DNA of 64,000 bases from the NCBI GenBank assembly GCA_910574865.1, contig CAJTDN010000001.1, positions 248,001-312,000 on the forward strand, read 5' to 3'. The stretch comes from Lachnospiraceae bacterium (lineage in GTDB: Bacteria; Bacillota; Clostridia; Lachnospirales; Lachnospiraceae). Position 1 is the stretch's first letter. Each line of letters begins with the position of its first letter. A model generated the notes under the pieces. It saw nothing but the letters and a program-made list of their open reading frames with translations, did not search any database and was not told where the DNA came from. Positions 31,380 through 39,184 of this stretch are shown one piece after another. A program made the position numbers and the translations under genes.

Positions 31380-32075
31380 TTACAAGTCCACCTTGCCGCT
31401 CACTTCGCCGTTCACAACGAAATATGCGGCCGACTCTTCTGGCTTCAAATAAATCTTGACGTCCTTCAAGTCGCCAACCTTGTTCTTAAAGCCCTTCGTC
31501 CAAACTTCCTTGACCTTCGCGAAAATATCCTTCTCCGTAAACTCTTTGCCGTCAAACTGCAAGAACATCTCCGTCTTTACGTCCGTCTTCTTCGTGCCAG
31601 GCTTTCTTCCCGGTTTTCCCGTTTTCACGGCCTTCAACGGTCTTCCCGGCTTCCTGCCCGGCTTCTTTTTCTCCACGGTTTCCGCCTCCACCGAAGAATC
31701 CAACAACACGCCGGCCTTCGTCTCAATCGCCTTGGTGGTGTCCTTCTTCGTCTCAAGTTTCAAAGCCGCCTTCGGCTTCGCCCCCCTCTTCGTCGCCTTC
31801 TTTTCCGCTTCCGGCTCGACTTTCACTTCTTCCGTTTTCACTTCCGCCGGTGCCGTCATCTCCACCGCTTTTGCTTCTGCCGCCTCTGCTTTTACGGAAT
31901 CCACTTCTGCCGGTGCGACATCCTTTACTTCTGACGCCTCTTTTACTTCTTCTACTTCTTTTACTTCCACCGGTGCAGTCTCTACTTTTTTACCAGATGC
32001 TTTTGCCGCCCTCTTCCTCGTTGCCTTTACTCTTGTATCCGCTTTCTCGGTCGCGCTCTTTCTTGGTCTAGCCAT
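31380..32075 (-). CDS. DUF6465-type protein with histone-H1-like tail and AT-hook motifs
   Basis: A 231-residue protein in two parts. Residues 1-155 are low-complexity Lys/Ala/Glu/Val/Pro-rich sequence, starting MARPRKSATEKADTRVKATR and containing AT-hook-like motifs KKPGRKPGRP and GKPGRKPGTKK. Residues 165-231 form a compact domain (MFLQFDGKEFTEKDIFAKV, VKIYLKPEESAAYFVVNGEV) matching the DUF6465 family common in Lachnospiraceae. The basic tail suggests DNA or RNA binding, for example nucleoid packing, though this is inferred. It is monocistronic, with a strong promoter (32153-32181) and its own terminator. Confidence 0.85.
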   Translation of the reverse strand: MARPRKSATEKADTRVKATRKRAAKASGKKVETAPVEVKEVEEVKEASEVKDVAPAEVDSVKAEAAEAKAVEMTAPAEVKTEEVKVEPEAEKKATKRGAKPKAALKLETKKDTTKAIETKAGVLLDSSVEAETVEKKKPGRKPGRPLKAVKTGKPGRKPGTKKTDVKTEMFLQFDGKEFTEKDIFAKVKEVWTKGFKNKVGDLKDVKIYLKPEESAAYFVVNGEVSGKVDL

Positions 32076-32152
32076 AACAATTCCCTCCCAAGTATCATGC
32101 TCTTTATACTTGTCATGAACTTATGTAGTATTATTTATTTCTTCAATTTCGT

Positions 32153-32181
32153 ATTCTAACTCATTTTTCATGAAATGTCAA
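32153..32181 (-). promoter_or_regulatory. Strong sigma-70-type promoter for the DUF6465 gene
   Basis: On the minus strand TTGACA (32181-32176) and TAGAAT (32158-32153) are separated by 17 bp, about 78-100 bases upstream of the ATG at 32075. The -35 is perfect, which fits an abundant protein. The rest of the gap 32076-32447 is AT-rich and holds the terminator at 32387-32426. Confidence 0.8.
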
Positions 32182-32386
32182 AAAGAATATGCAATTTCAT
32201 CCATTTATTTCGTTTTTTTTGCAAATTTTATTTATTTTGAAATGTTTTCCAACTGATTTTGGTTATTTTTTATTTAAATATTTTCCCCATGGCAGAAATT
32301 TCAAAAGCAAATTATTTATTTCAAAAGTTTGCATGGTGCCAGTGTACTGGTGGCAACGCGCTTTCCGTGTGCTGACATTAAAACAA

Positions 32387-32426
32387 CGATAAAATAGGAA
32401 CCATAAAAATGATTCCTATTTTATCG
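32387..32426. terminator. Intrinsic terminator of the GPH symporter gene
   Basis: CGATAAAATAGGAA (32387-32400) and TTCCTATTTTATCG (32413-32426) are a perfect 14-bp inverted repeat 22 bases after the symporter stop on the minus strand. A/T-rich arms give U-rich ends in both directions. Confidence 0.85.
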
Positions 32427-32447
32427 TATATCACCTAAACTATCGCG

Positions 32448-33830
32448 TCAAATCCTCCCCGCTTTCGCATCCAATTCCGCATTCGCCTGTTCTACCTTCA
32501 AATTCTTCAGGCACAGCCAAATGATGGCGATGGATATTATCGGGAACCACAAATACATGAACTGCAACATGTTGATGGCCGACTGCGGTTGCGTAGCTGC
32601 CGCATTAACATAACCACCCACTGCCAAAAGAATACCGCACAACGCGCTACCGATACCACTACCGACCTTGATACCAAGGGATGAGCAGGAGAACATCGTG
32701 CCGTCCACACGCTTCCCAGAGGTCTTGTACGTCCAGTCGGAGGCCGCCGCAATCAGCGCGTTCAAATCACCCGTCAACGGGCTGGAACAAAGTCCCGCCA
32801 GGCAGGAGAACACCAACATCATTGGAACACTCTTCATATAACCGCCAACCATGAAACCGATACGGAAAACAAACGCCAACGTATAACCACCCAGGTTCAC
32901 CTTGTACATGCCTTTCATCTTCGCGACCAGCATCGGGGTGAACGCCAAACCGACAATCATCGGGAACATCTGCGCCATGGAAAAGAGCCCTAACAAATCC
33001 TTGTTTCCCAAAACATATATCATGTAATAAGCACCGACACTCGCAATACCGGTTTGCACGTATGTAAAGATATAAATCACGCAAATCAACAGATAATATT
33101 TATTTTTCAGCAAAAGCTTGAACGAATCCAGAAACGAAAGTTTCCCCGCCTCTGCGGCCGCGTCCGCTTTCCCGTCCTCCGCCTGGTCCATCAGCTCGGA
33201 ATCCGGAAGCTCCTTCACGGAGAATACGGAAATCGTGTTCACAATCAAACCAATAACCGCATAAATCAAGGCGATATTTCTCCAACCAACCGCCCCGCCG
33301 CCAAGCGCGTCTACCGAACTCAACGTGATGGACGCCACGATCAGGTTCGTCGCCAAAGAGAACATAAAACGGATGGAACCCATCTGCACGCGCTCGTTAC
33401 CGTTCTTCGTAATCAACGCAGTCAGGGAGGCGTACGCGATATTGTTCGCCGTATAGAACACCGCGTTCAGCATCGTATATGCGATAAAGAAGAACGCGTA
33501 CTGCGCGATTTTGCCCCAGCTCATCGGAACCGCAAAAATCGCCACCAGGCAGACCGCGTTGCCGACATAAGACCAAAGCATCCACGGACGGGCCTTGCCC
33601 ATCTTGCTCTTCGTCTTGTCAATCATACGGCCAAAGAAAATGTCCGTCACGCCGTCGGCAAACTTCGACAACATAATCAAGATACCAATCACGCCCGAGT
33701 TCAAATCCACCGTGTCCGTCAGATAAAGCATGACGAAACTGGTCAAAATCGCATAAACCATATTTGCCGCCAAGTCACCAGAACCATATCCCACCTTGTT
33801 GTACCACTTCAAGTACCGCTTCTCATTCAT
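32448..33830 (-). CDS. GPH-family (MelB-like) sugar:cation symporter
   Basis: A 460-residue, twelve-helix member of the glycoside-pentoside-hexuronide:cation symporter family. Key features are the N-terminal KVGYGSGDLAANMVYAIL, the helix 2-3 region LSKFADGVTDIFFGRMIDKT followed by KMGKARPWML (family motif with the cation-site Asp residues), and the long central cytoplasmic loop near residue 220. It takes up glycosides with Na+ or H+. The LacI regulator and GH2 enzyme lie directly upstream, so the sugar is probably a beta-galactoside or glucuronide-type oligosaccharide. It has its own promoter with two operator dyads, and the start region contains a copy of the structured repeat seen before other glycosidase genes. 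Confidence 0.93.
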   Translation of the reverse strand: MNEKRYLKWYNKVGYGSGDLAANMVYAILTSFVMLYLTDTVDLNSGVIGILIMLSKFADGVTDIFFGRMIDKTKSKMGKARPWMLWSYVGNAVCLVAIFAVPMSWGKIAQYAFFFIAYTMLNAVFYTANNIAYASLTALITKNGNERVQMGSIRFMFSLATNLIVASITLSSVDALGGGAVGWRNIALIYAVIGLIVNTISVFSVKELPDSELMDQAEDGKADAAAEAGKLSFLDSFKLLLKNKYYLLICVIYIFTYVQTGIASVGAYYMIYVLGNKDLLGLFSMAQMFPMIVGLAFTPMLVAKMKGMYKVNLGGYTLAFVFRIGFMVGGYMKSVPMMLVFSCLAGLCSSPLTGDLNALIAAASDWTYKTSGKRVDGTMFSCSSLGIKVGSGIGSALCGILLAVGGYVNAAATQPQSAINMLQFMYLWFPIISIAIIWLCLKNLKVEQANAELDAKAGRI

Positions 33831-33957
33831 AAAAAACCTTCCTTTCGTTTACCCTCCCCACAAATTTCCAAAATCAAGTCCACCTTATGGAGAAGGGCAT
33901 CTAATCTGTTAATGATTATCCTACGGGTTACACCGCGTTCCCACCAGGCCCGAAAAC

Positions 33958-34021
33958 ACCTCGCCAAGTGTTCGACGCTATACCGCGCCCTCTAGGCTTG
34001 TAACTACCTCGCCAAGTGTTC
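33958..34021 (-). repeat. Structured repeat, copy C (opposite orientation)
   Basis: The 16-mer GAACACTTGGCGAGGT occurs twice on the minus strand (34021-34006 and 33973-33958), 48 bp apart, each followed by CCTAG- or CCTGG-containing sequence. With one mismatch it equals the unit start at 6207-6222 (copy A). It lies in the untranslated leader of the GPH symporter gene. Confidence 0.6.
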
Positions 34022-34112
34022 ACGCTACGAATGTTGTCACGCATCAACATTCGGTTTTTTCGTCACCCCCTCTGCCGGCAGCCCGACACGACATCAAGGC
34101 GGCCTTCAGACG

Positions 34113-34164
34113 GTGTTCACGAACACACTAGCATTAGTATACTAACTTTTTGTCATTTTGTCAA
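34113..34164 (-). promoter_or_regulatory. Promoter and operators of the GPH symporter gene
   Basis: On the minus strand TTGACA (34164-34159) and TATACT (34141-34136) are separated by 17 bp. The -10 box lies in the perfect palindrome TTAGTATACTAA (34134-34145). A second dyad, GTGTTC-AC-GAACAC (34113-34126), covers the expected start site. Both are well placed for repression, plausibly by the neighbouring LacI protein or another regulator. The gap 33831-34280 has no gene. Confidence 0.7.
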
Positions 34165-34280
34165 CATTTTCGCTGTATTTGTTTAAAAAAATAACCATTT
34201 TGCACAAAGCAAATTTGTATCGTCAAGCGGGCATCTCGACACGCCCATCCGCCACGCAGACACAGATGTTTCATCCCGTC

Positions 34281-35336
34281 TCAAACGTTCTGCCCAATCC
34301 GCATGCTCAACTCCGTCTTGTACCATTCGGTCTCCGGCACGATTCCCAGGGCCAGGTAATTGAACAAAATTTCCAGCGGCTTGATGCCCTGCTTTTCCGG
34401 CTCCTGGCATATCGTCGCGTCGATGGTTCCGTTTCTCACCATCTCCCGCTGCCATTCGGTTACCAGGTCGTTGGTTATGATGCGGATGTCGCTCGTCCTT
34501 CCCGAACGGCGAATGGACTGGCAAAGGCTGTAATCGCCCGGATTTGCCAGATAGAGCACGTCCATGTCGGGATGCCGTTCCATCATCTGCTGCACCTCCG
34601 AGAACAATTCATCCATCACCCTCACGTTCGACGTGAAATATTTTTCCACGATTTGAATCTGCGGATAACGCTCACGGATTTCCGCCTCGAAGCCGGCGAC
34701 ACGGTTTACGGAGCTTTGCATTTCGCCATCATCTAACGAGACAATTCCCACGTGCGCCTTGTTTTTTGTCATCAGTGCGGCCAGGCCGCATGCCAAACGC
34801 CCCGCCCGTTCATAATCGCAACCTACGTATGCAAGTTTTCCCTTCACGTCCTCGTCTTGATTATAAAGAACAAAGGGGAGGTCGACAATCCCGTTTTTTT
34901 CCAAGACCTGCTGCAAACGCGCCCCCATCATTCCCACGACTGCCAGTCCGTTGATTTTCTGCTCGCGAACCACCTTGATAAACCTCTTGTCCCACTCCCG
35001 GAAATTTTCCTCATAGTCCTTTAAGTCAAACGGGAAGAAACGTACCTCCACCCCATACTGCTGCAATTCCTGCCGCGCGTACTGCAGCGCGCTCTCATAA
35101 ATCACGCCATGAAACGGGGCCTGGTCGCTGCTGACATAGACAAAGCCGATTTTAATATGCTTTTTGCGCGCCGCCAGTCCCTTCCCGGCGATATTGGGCT
35201 GGTAGCCCAATTCCCGCGCGATGCGCCGTATCTTTTTTTCCTTTTCCGGCGCCACCTTTCCCCTGTCGTGGAGCACCCGGTCCACCGTCCCCCTTGAAAC
35301 GCCTGCCTTTTTTGCAATGTCCTTTATTGTAATCAT
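34281..35336 (-). CDS. LacI-family transcriptional regulator
   Basis: A 351-residue LacI/GalR regulator. The HTH and hinge are at residues 1-60: ITIKDIAKKAGVSRGTVDRV, VLHDRGKVAPEKEKKI and PNIAGKGLAARKK. The periplasmic-binding-protein-like sensor domain follows (IGFVYVSSDQAPFHGVIYES, LAYVGCDYERAGRLACGLAA). The TVDRVLHDRG variant and the sensor domain point to the RbsB-like subgroup of sugar sensors. It lies between the GPH symporter and a GH2 gene and has its own promoter with a classical LacI operator inside the spacer, so autoregulation and control of the neighbouring genes are likely. Confidence 0.93.
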   Translation of the reverse strand: MITIKDIAKKAGVSRGTVDRVLHDRGKVAPEKEKKIRRIARELGYQPNIAGKGLAARKKHIKIGFVYVSSDQAPFHGVIYESALQYARQELQQYGVEVRFFPFDLKDYEENFREWDKRFIKVVREQKINGLAVVGMMGARLQQVLEKNGIVDLPFVLYNQDEDVKGKLAYVGCDYERAGRLACGLAALMTKNKAHVGIVSLDDGEMQSSVNRVAGFEAEIRERYPQIQIVEKYFTSNVRVMDELFSEVQQMMERHPDMDVLYLANPGDYSLCQSIRRSGRTSDIRIITNDLVTEWQREMVRNGTIDATICQEPEKQGIKPLEILFNYLALGIVPETEWYKTELSMRIGQNV

Positions 35337-35384
35337 GATGCCTTCCTCTTCTCCCGCCTTACAGATTCAAAAATTCTTGCATTT

Positions 35385-35413
35385 AAGATATCACCGCTCG
35401 GTGAAAACGTCAA
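35385..35413 (-). promoter_or_regulatory. lacI-type promoter with internal operator
   Basis: On the minus strand TTGACG (35413-35408) and TATCTT (35390-35385) are separated by 17 bp. The spacer contains the dyad TCACCG-CT-CGGTGA (35391-35404). A regulator bound there would block its own promoter. Confidence 0.75.
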
Positions 35414-35447
35414 GGGAAGAGTTTGTATTCTATCAAACTGTATTCTT

Positions 35448-38036
35448 TCAAACCGCCGCGATTTTGACCACGGCCGGCTCCATGCCGTCGGCCGTAAACA
35501 TCACCGTGATTTCGCCTTTTTCCCCATTGGAACGCACCGCCGCCAACACAAGCCCGTCATAAGTCGGCCACGTGACGTCGTCATAGCTTAGCGTCGCCTG
35601 CGGGTCGGCACTGCCGAAGCCTTGTAAACAACCCGCGCCTTCCACTTTCACGGTAATTTCCTTCATGGCGTTCAGGTTACAAATTCCCGCCGCGTCCTTC
35701 AAGCCGACCGTGACGAAGGAAAGGTCCGCGCCGTCCGCCGCGATTTCCACGCGATCCGCCCGCGCGTCCAACTCGACCTCGTCCGCCGCCGTTTGCAGGA
35801 CGCATTCCCCGTCGATTCCATTCGCGCCATGCCCGACGGCCTTCAACTCGCCCGGCTGGTAGGTAATCTCAAAGGTGGCCGTATACCCGTTAGCCTCGCC
35901 CGCCGGCTTCCTGCCAAGCGACGTGCCGTTTAAGAACAGCTCCACCTCGTCGGAGACGGAATACACGTCCACGCTGGCCGGCCTGCCCTCGTATCCCGGC
36001 CATGTCCAACTCGCGATATTATCCTTGAACATCCACGGCGTCTGGCTGTGCGCCTGTCCGTGACGGTTTACGCGCTCCACCGCCAAATACGGTTCCTTGC
36101 GCAGCCCGTACACGATTTCCCGCAAATAGCTGATAGGACGGCGGTACCCCACGAGATCGATGTCCCCGATGTAAGCCGCCCTGTCCGGCCAGTGCGACGA
36201 GAAATTCATCGTACCATCATAGTAGAAAATGCCGCATCCGGCCTCTCCCAGGTAATCATAACCGGTCCACGTCATGTCGCCGATGACGTGCGGATTTCTC
36301 TTCACCACGTCCCACAAGCGCACGATGTCGGCCGGGAACGTCTCCGTGCCAAGCACCACGCGGTTGGGATTTAAATCGTGCTCTAGCGCATGCCTGCCGG
36401 TCAGGTAATTGTACCCGGCAATGTCGGTCGCGTCGGCGAATTCCTCCAGGCGGGAAGTCATCGTCGGGTGTGAGGCGAACGCGTCCCCGGTCGCCCCGGA
36501 CATGATCAATGACATGAAGTTGTTGAGGGCGTTGCTGCCGCCCGCTTCCTCCGCAGAATCGGAATCCGCGTTCTCTCCCGCTTTGGCCGTTTCCACTTTC
36601 TGCGCCGCTTCGTCCGCCTTCTCCCCCTCCTGATTTTTTGTTTCGGCCGCCTGGCCCGCTCCGGCTGCCGGCATCTGTATCCCCGCCTTTGCCAGCACGT
36701 CCATGATTATCGCCTGCATTTGATCCGAAACCGCCAGCATGCCGTTAATCGCGCTGGTCGTGAAACGCGTCTCGTCCAATTCCTTGAATTTGTCCGCAAT
36801 CATCCTGTTTATCTGCGCGCCCTTGGCCGTTCCCGCCTCCTGAATCTCGTTTCCGGTGCTGTAGAGGACGACGGACGGACGATTGTAGTCCTTCTCCACG
36901 ATGCGCGTCACGTCCTCTTCCCAGTAAGATATGAAGTCCCGGGAATAATCATGCGTGTTTTTCGGACGGATCCAGATGTCCGACAATTCATCCATCACCA
37001 ACATGCCCAGCTTGTCGCAGGCATCCAGCATCGACTTGCCCATCGGGTGGTGCGCGCTGCGGATGCAGTTAAAACCCGCCGCCTTCATCTGTTCGCAGCG
37101 GCGTTCCTCCGCCCGATAAAGCGTCGTCGCCCCGATAATGCCATTGTCATGGTGAATGCAGGTGCCGCGCAGGTTCACTTCCTTGCCATTGAGGCAAAAA
37201 CCATTTTTCGCGTCCACGGATATTGTACGAATGCCGAAATGCTCCGTCACGTCGTCCACCGTTTCGCCGTCCACCAAGAGTGAAACGGTCGCGTAGTAAA
37301 GGTTCGGCTTTTCCAAATCCCACAGCTTGGGATTTTCCAGCAAAATACGCTGGCGAACCTTCGTTTTCTGCTTCTTATAGACCGTGAGCGGCTTGTCGTC
37401 GGCGGCCGCCACGTTCCCGTCCGCGTCTTTGATTTCCGTGCGCACGACGATTTTCTTCCCCTGCAGCACGTCATTTTCAATCCGCACGTCCACCTGGATG
37501 ACCGCCGTCTTTGGCCGGATTTCCGTCGGGGTGATGCGGACGCCGTTTACCGGGACGCGCAACGCCCCGCCCACGAACATGTTCACGTCGCGATAGATGC
37601 CACTGCCCGAATACCAGCGGCTGCACGGCTGCGCGCCGTTGTTCGCCGTCACCTTGATTTCGTTTTCCTCGCCATATTTAAGGAATTCGTCGGCGCATAC
37701 GTAAAAGTTGGTGTACCCGTACGGATAACCGCCCGCATAGTCATTGTTGATGTACACCGCCGCGTTCGCATAGACGCCCTCGAACTCAAAAACGACCGTC
37801 TTGTCCATCCATTCTTCCGGTGCAAAAAAATTCTTCTTGTAATGGTACACGCCCCCCGGCCAGAAGCCGGACTGGCTGCCCGCCGGCGCGTCCTCGGCGC
37901 GCTTCTCGTGCACCATGGCGTCGTGCGGAAGATTTACATAGGCAATCTCCTTCTCCTTCCCGTTCAGGGTGGTAATCAGGCTGTCCCCCTTCCCGTCAAT
38001 GAACTGCCATTTTTCATTAAAACGTTGTTTTTGCAT
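35448..38036 (-). CDS. GH2 beta-galactosidase/beta-glucuronidase-like enzyme
   Basis: A cytoplasmic GH2 enzyme of 862 residues: a sugar-binding jelly-roll domain (YANAAVYINNDYAGGYPYGY), an immunoglobulin-like domain, a TIM barrel and C-terminal domains of the DUF4982 type. The acid/base Glu is in STGNEI (about 397) and the nucleophile Glu in VLGTETFPAD (about 565). Between them, residues about 445-505 form an Ala/Glu/Lys-rich low-complexity insert (EGEKADEAAQKVETAKAG). The substrate is a beta-galactoside, glucuronide or related glycoside. No signal peptide is present. Start at 38036 after AGGAGGG. LacI follows it by about 110 bases. Confidence 0.92.
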   Translation of the reverse strand: MQKQRFNEKWQFIDGKGDSLITTLNGKEKEIAYVNLPHDAMVHEKRAEDAPAGSQSGFWPGGVYHYKKNFFAPEEWMDKTVVFEFEGVYANAAVYINNDYAGGYPYGYTNFYVCADEFLKYGEENEIKVTANNGAQPCSRWYSGSGIYRDVNMFVGGALRVPVNGVRITPTEIRPKTAVIQVDVRIENDVLQGKKIVVRTEIKDADGNVAAADDKPLTVYKKQKTKVRQRILLENPKLWDLEKPNLYYATVSLLVDGETVDDVTEHFGIRTISVDAKNGFCLNGKEVNLRGTCIHHDNGIIGATTLYRAEERRCEQMKAAGFNCIRSAHHPMGKSMLDACDKLGMLVMDELSDIWIRPKNTHDYSRDFISYWEEDVTRIVEKDYNRPSVVLYSTGNEIQEAGTAKGAQINRMIADKFKELDETRFTTSAINGMLAVSDQMQAIIMDVLAKAGIQMPAAGAGQAAETKNQEGEKADEAAQKVETAKAGENADSDSAEEAGGSNALNNFMSLIMSGATGDAFASHPTMTSRLEEFADATDIAGYNYLTGRHALEHDLNPNRVVLGTETFPADIVRLWDVVKRNPHVIGDMTWTGYDYLGEAGCGIFYYDGTMNFSSHWPDRAAYIGDIDLVGYRRPISYLREIVYGLRKEPYLAVERVNRHGQAHSQTPWMFKDNIASWTWPGYEGRPASVDVYSVSDEVELFLNGTSLGRKPAGEANGYTATFEITYQPGELKAVGHGANGIDGECVLQTAADEVELDARADRVEIAADGADLSFVTVGLKDAAGICNLNAMKEITVKVEGAGCLQGFGSADPQATLSYDDVTWPTYDGLVLAAVRSNGEKGEITVMFTADGMEPAVVKIAAV

Positions 38037-38088
38037 GAAACTCCCTCCTGGTTTTCAAAATCATTTGCGTGACATGTGTGATAGTTTT

Positions 38089-38117
38089 ATTTTAACAACT
38101 CCCGTCCGCCCCGGCAA
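38089..38117 (-). promoter_or_regulatory. Promoter of the GH2 gene at 35448-38036
   Basis: On the minus strand TTGCCG (38117-38112) and TAAAAT (38094-38089) are 17 bp apart, about 53 bases before the ATG. No operator matching TCACCG-N2-CGGTGA was found here. Confidence 0.5.
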
Positions 38118-38168
38118 TGTCACATCCCTCGTTTCGGGTTTCAGAATTGTATCATATCCGTGAATCAA

Positions 38169-38199
38169 AAAGAGGCCATCCGCTTTCGACAGCCTCTTT
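38169..38199 (-). terminator. Intrinsic terminator after HEPN-MNT genes
   Basis: On the minus strand AAAGAGGC (38199-38192) pairs with GCCTCTTT (38176-38169), followed by more T residues. It ends the HEPN-MNT transcript 85 bases after its last stop and insulates the GH2 gene. Confidence 0.8.
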
Positions 38200-38283
38200 G
38201 TGCGCACCCTTTTAATTTAAGAATTCGGTTGATTATTATTTTCCTGAGTCTTTATAAATGTCTCATTCATTTCTTTATAAATA

Positions 38284-38484
38284 TTATGCACTCTTTGCAC
38301 CGTTTGAACGGTAGTCCTTACCCCTTTTTCCGTATTCCAGCAAAATACCTTTCATTAAAAACTCAATCGCTTGTTGGGCTTCAAAGCATGCCACGTCTAA
38401 ATAGGCATCATCCTCCGATACTTTTGCCAATGCATTTTTAGATTGCTGAAACATTACAACAGACCTACCATACATCGTGCTCAT
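38284..38484 (-). CDS. Short HEPN-domain protein
   Basis: About 66 residues matching the first two helices of HEPN domains (VSEDDAYLDVACFEAQQAIE followed by FLMKGILLEYG). Full HEPN proteins of HEPN-MNT pairs have about 110-140 residues and carry an RX4-6H RNase motif in the later helices; here the protein ends in GKRGKDYRSNGAKSA and that motif is absent, so it is probably truncated or frameshifted and inactive. The ATG at 38484 lies inside the end of the nucleotidyltransferase gene (20-base overlap). A longer reading to 38511 is possible but lacks support. Confidence 0.65.
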   Translation of the reverse strand: MSTMYGRSVVMFQQSKNALAKVSEDDAYLDVACFEAQQAIEFLMKGILLEYGKRGKDYRSNGAKSA

Positions 38485-38881
38485 ATACGACAACCCCCCT
38501 CTCCACGGCATTCTGAATCAGCGTTTCATCCAGATAATCATAATTTACCACATCTGCATTTCCACTCGTTACAGAAGAAATAATTCTTCGGATATTACGT
38601 GTAAACGGTTTTAAAACGCCATCCTCGTCATAACATGCCTCACTCCATTCAATACAAATATCCAAGTCGCTATTAACATCACAATCATATCTGATAGAAC
38701 TGCCAAATATAATGATTCTTCTAATAAACCGATCGTTTCTAGCCGATGCGACGATGTCTTTTACGATACGCTGCTTGAGAGGATGAACTCGATTCACATT
38801 GCTAAATGATTCGTTGTCGACAACTCGATTAAACCTCCAACTCGGGGATTTTCTTGCAACCAAATACTCCTCCGTAGTCAT
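38465..38881 (-). CDS. MNT-type minimal nucleotidyltransferase
   Basis: A 138-residue protein with the minimal nucleotidyltransferase fold of HEPN-MNT toxin-antitoxin pairs. The active-site pattern is IIFGSSIRYDCDVNSDLDI (GSx10DxD), with the two catalytic Asp residues in DLDICIEW. In characterised pairs the MNT antitoxin AMPylates the HEPN RNase toxin. Here the linked HEPN protein is short, so the pair may be decaying, with MNT the better preserved. It stands alone between two GH2 genes, flanked by repeats and a terminator. Confidence 0.85.
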   Translation of the reverse strand: MTTEEYLVARKSPSWRFNRVVDNESFSNVNRVHPLKQRIVKDIVASARNDRFIRRIIIFGSSIRYDCDVNSDLDICIEWSEACYDEDGVLKPFTRNIRRIISSVTSGNADVVNYDYLDETLIQNAVERGVVVYEHDVW

Positions 38882-38919
38882 ATAGATACCTCTTTTCTTG
38901 ATAATAACGTACTGATTTC

Positions 38920-38949
38920 GTTACAGTTCAGTCAAGGCTGAACTGTAAC
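38920..38949. repeat. Perfect 12-bp hairpin
   Basis: GTTACAGTTCAG (38920-38931), loop TCAAGG, CTGAACTGTAAC (38938-38949). The arms begin with the same GTTACARTTC motif as the element at 39025-39183, so it is probably a relative of that family. Confidence 0.7.
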
Positions 38950-39024
38950 CCGATTTCACTATACCATAGAATCAGAAAAGAAACAAGGGGTTCCTATAGC
39001 ACTACCTCTATCTACGCTGTCATA

Positions 39025-39183
39025 CCGTTACAATTCGGCCCCGCGCCAGCGCAGAGCCGAATTGTAACGGGCATCACCCGCATTTTTAATTTGCCTACGA
39101 CAAAGCGGGTGATGCATCGACCAGATTTACGTACATCCTCCGTGCCAATCAGCGTAGTGATTGGCACGGGGCTAAACTGTAAC
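39025..39183. repeat. Multi-hairpin repeat, family Y copy 2
   Basis: An outer inverted repeat GTTACAATTCGGCCCC (39027-39042) and GGGGCTAAACTGTAAC (39168-39183) encloses three perfect hairpins: CCGTTACAATTCGGC/GCCGAATTGTAACGG (39025-39070), GCATCACCCGC/GCGGGTGATGC (39071-39115, loop with TTTGCCTACGACAAA) and CCGTGCCAATCA/TGATTGGCACGG (39140-39169). Same order and same second loop as 23088-23290 with different stems. The gap 38882-39184 has no gene. Confidence 0.75.
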
Positions 39184-39184
39184 G

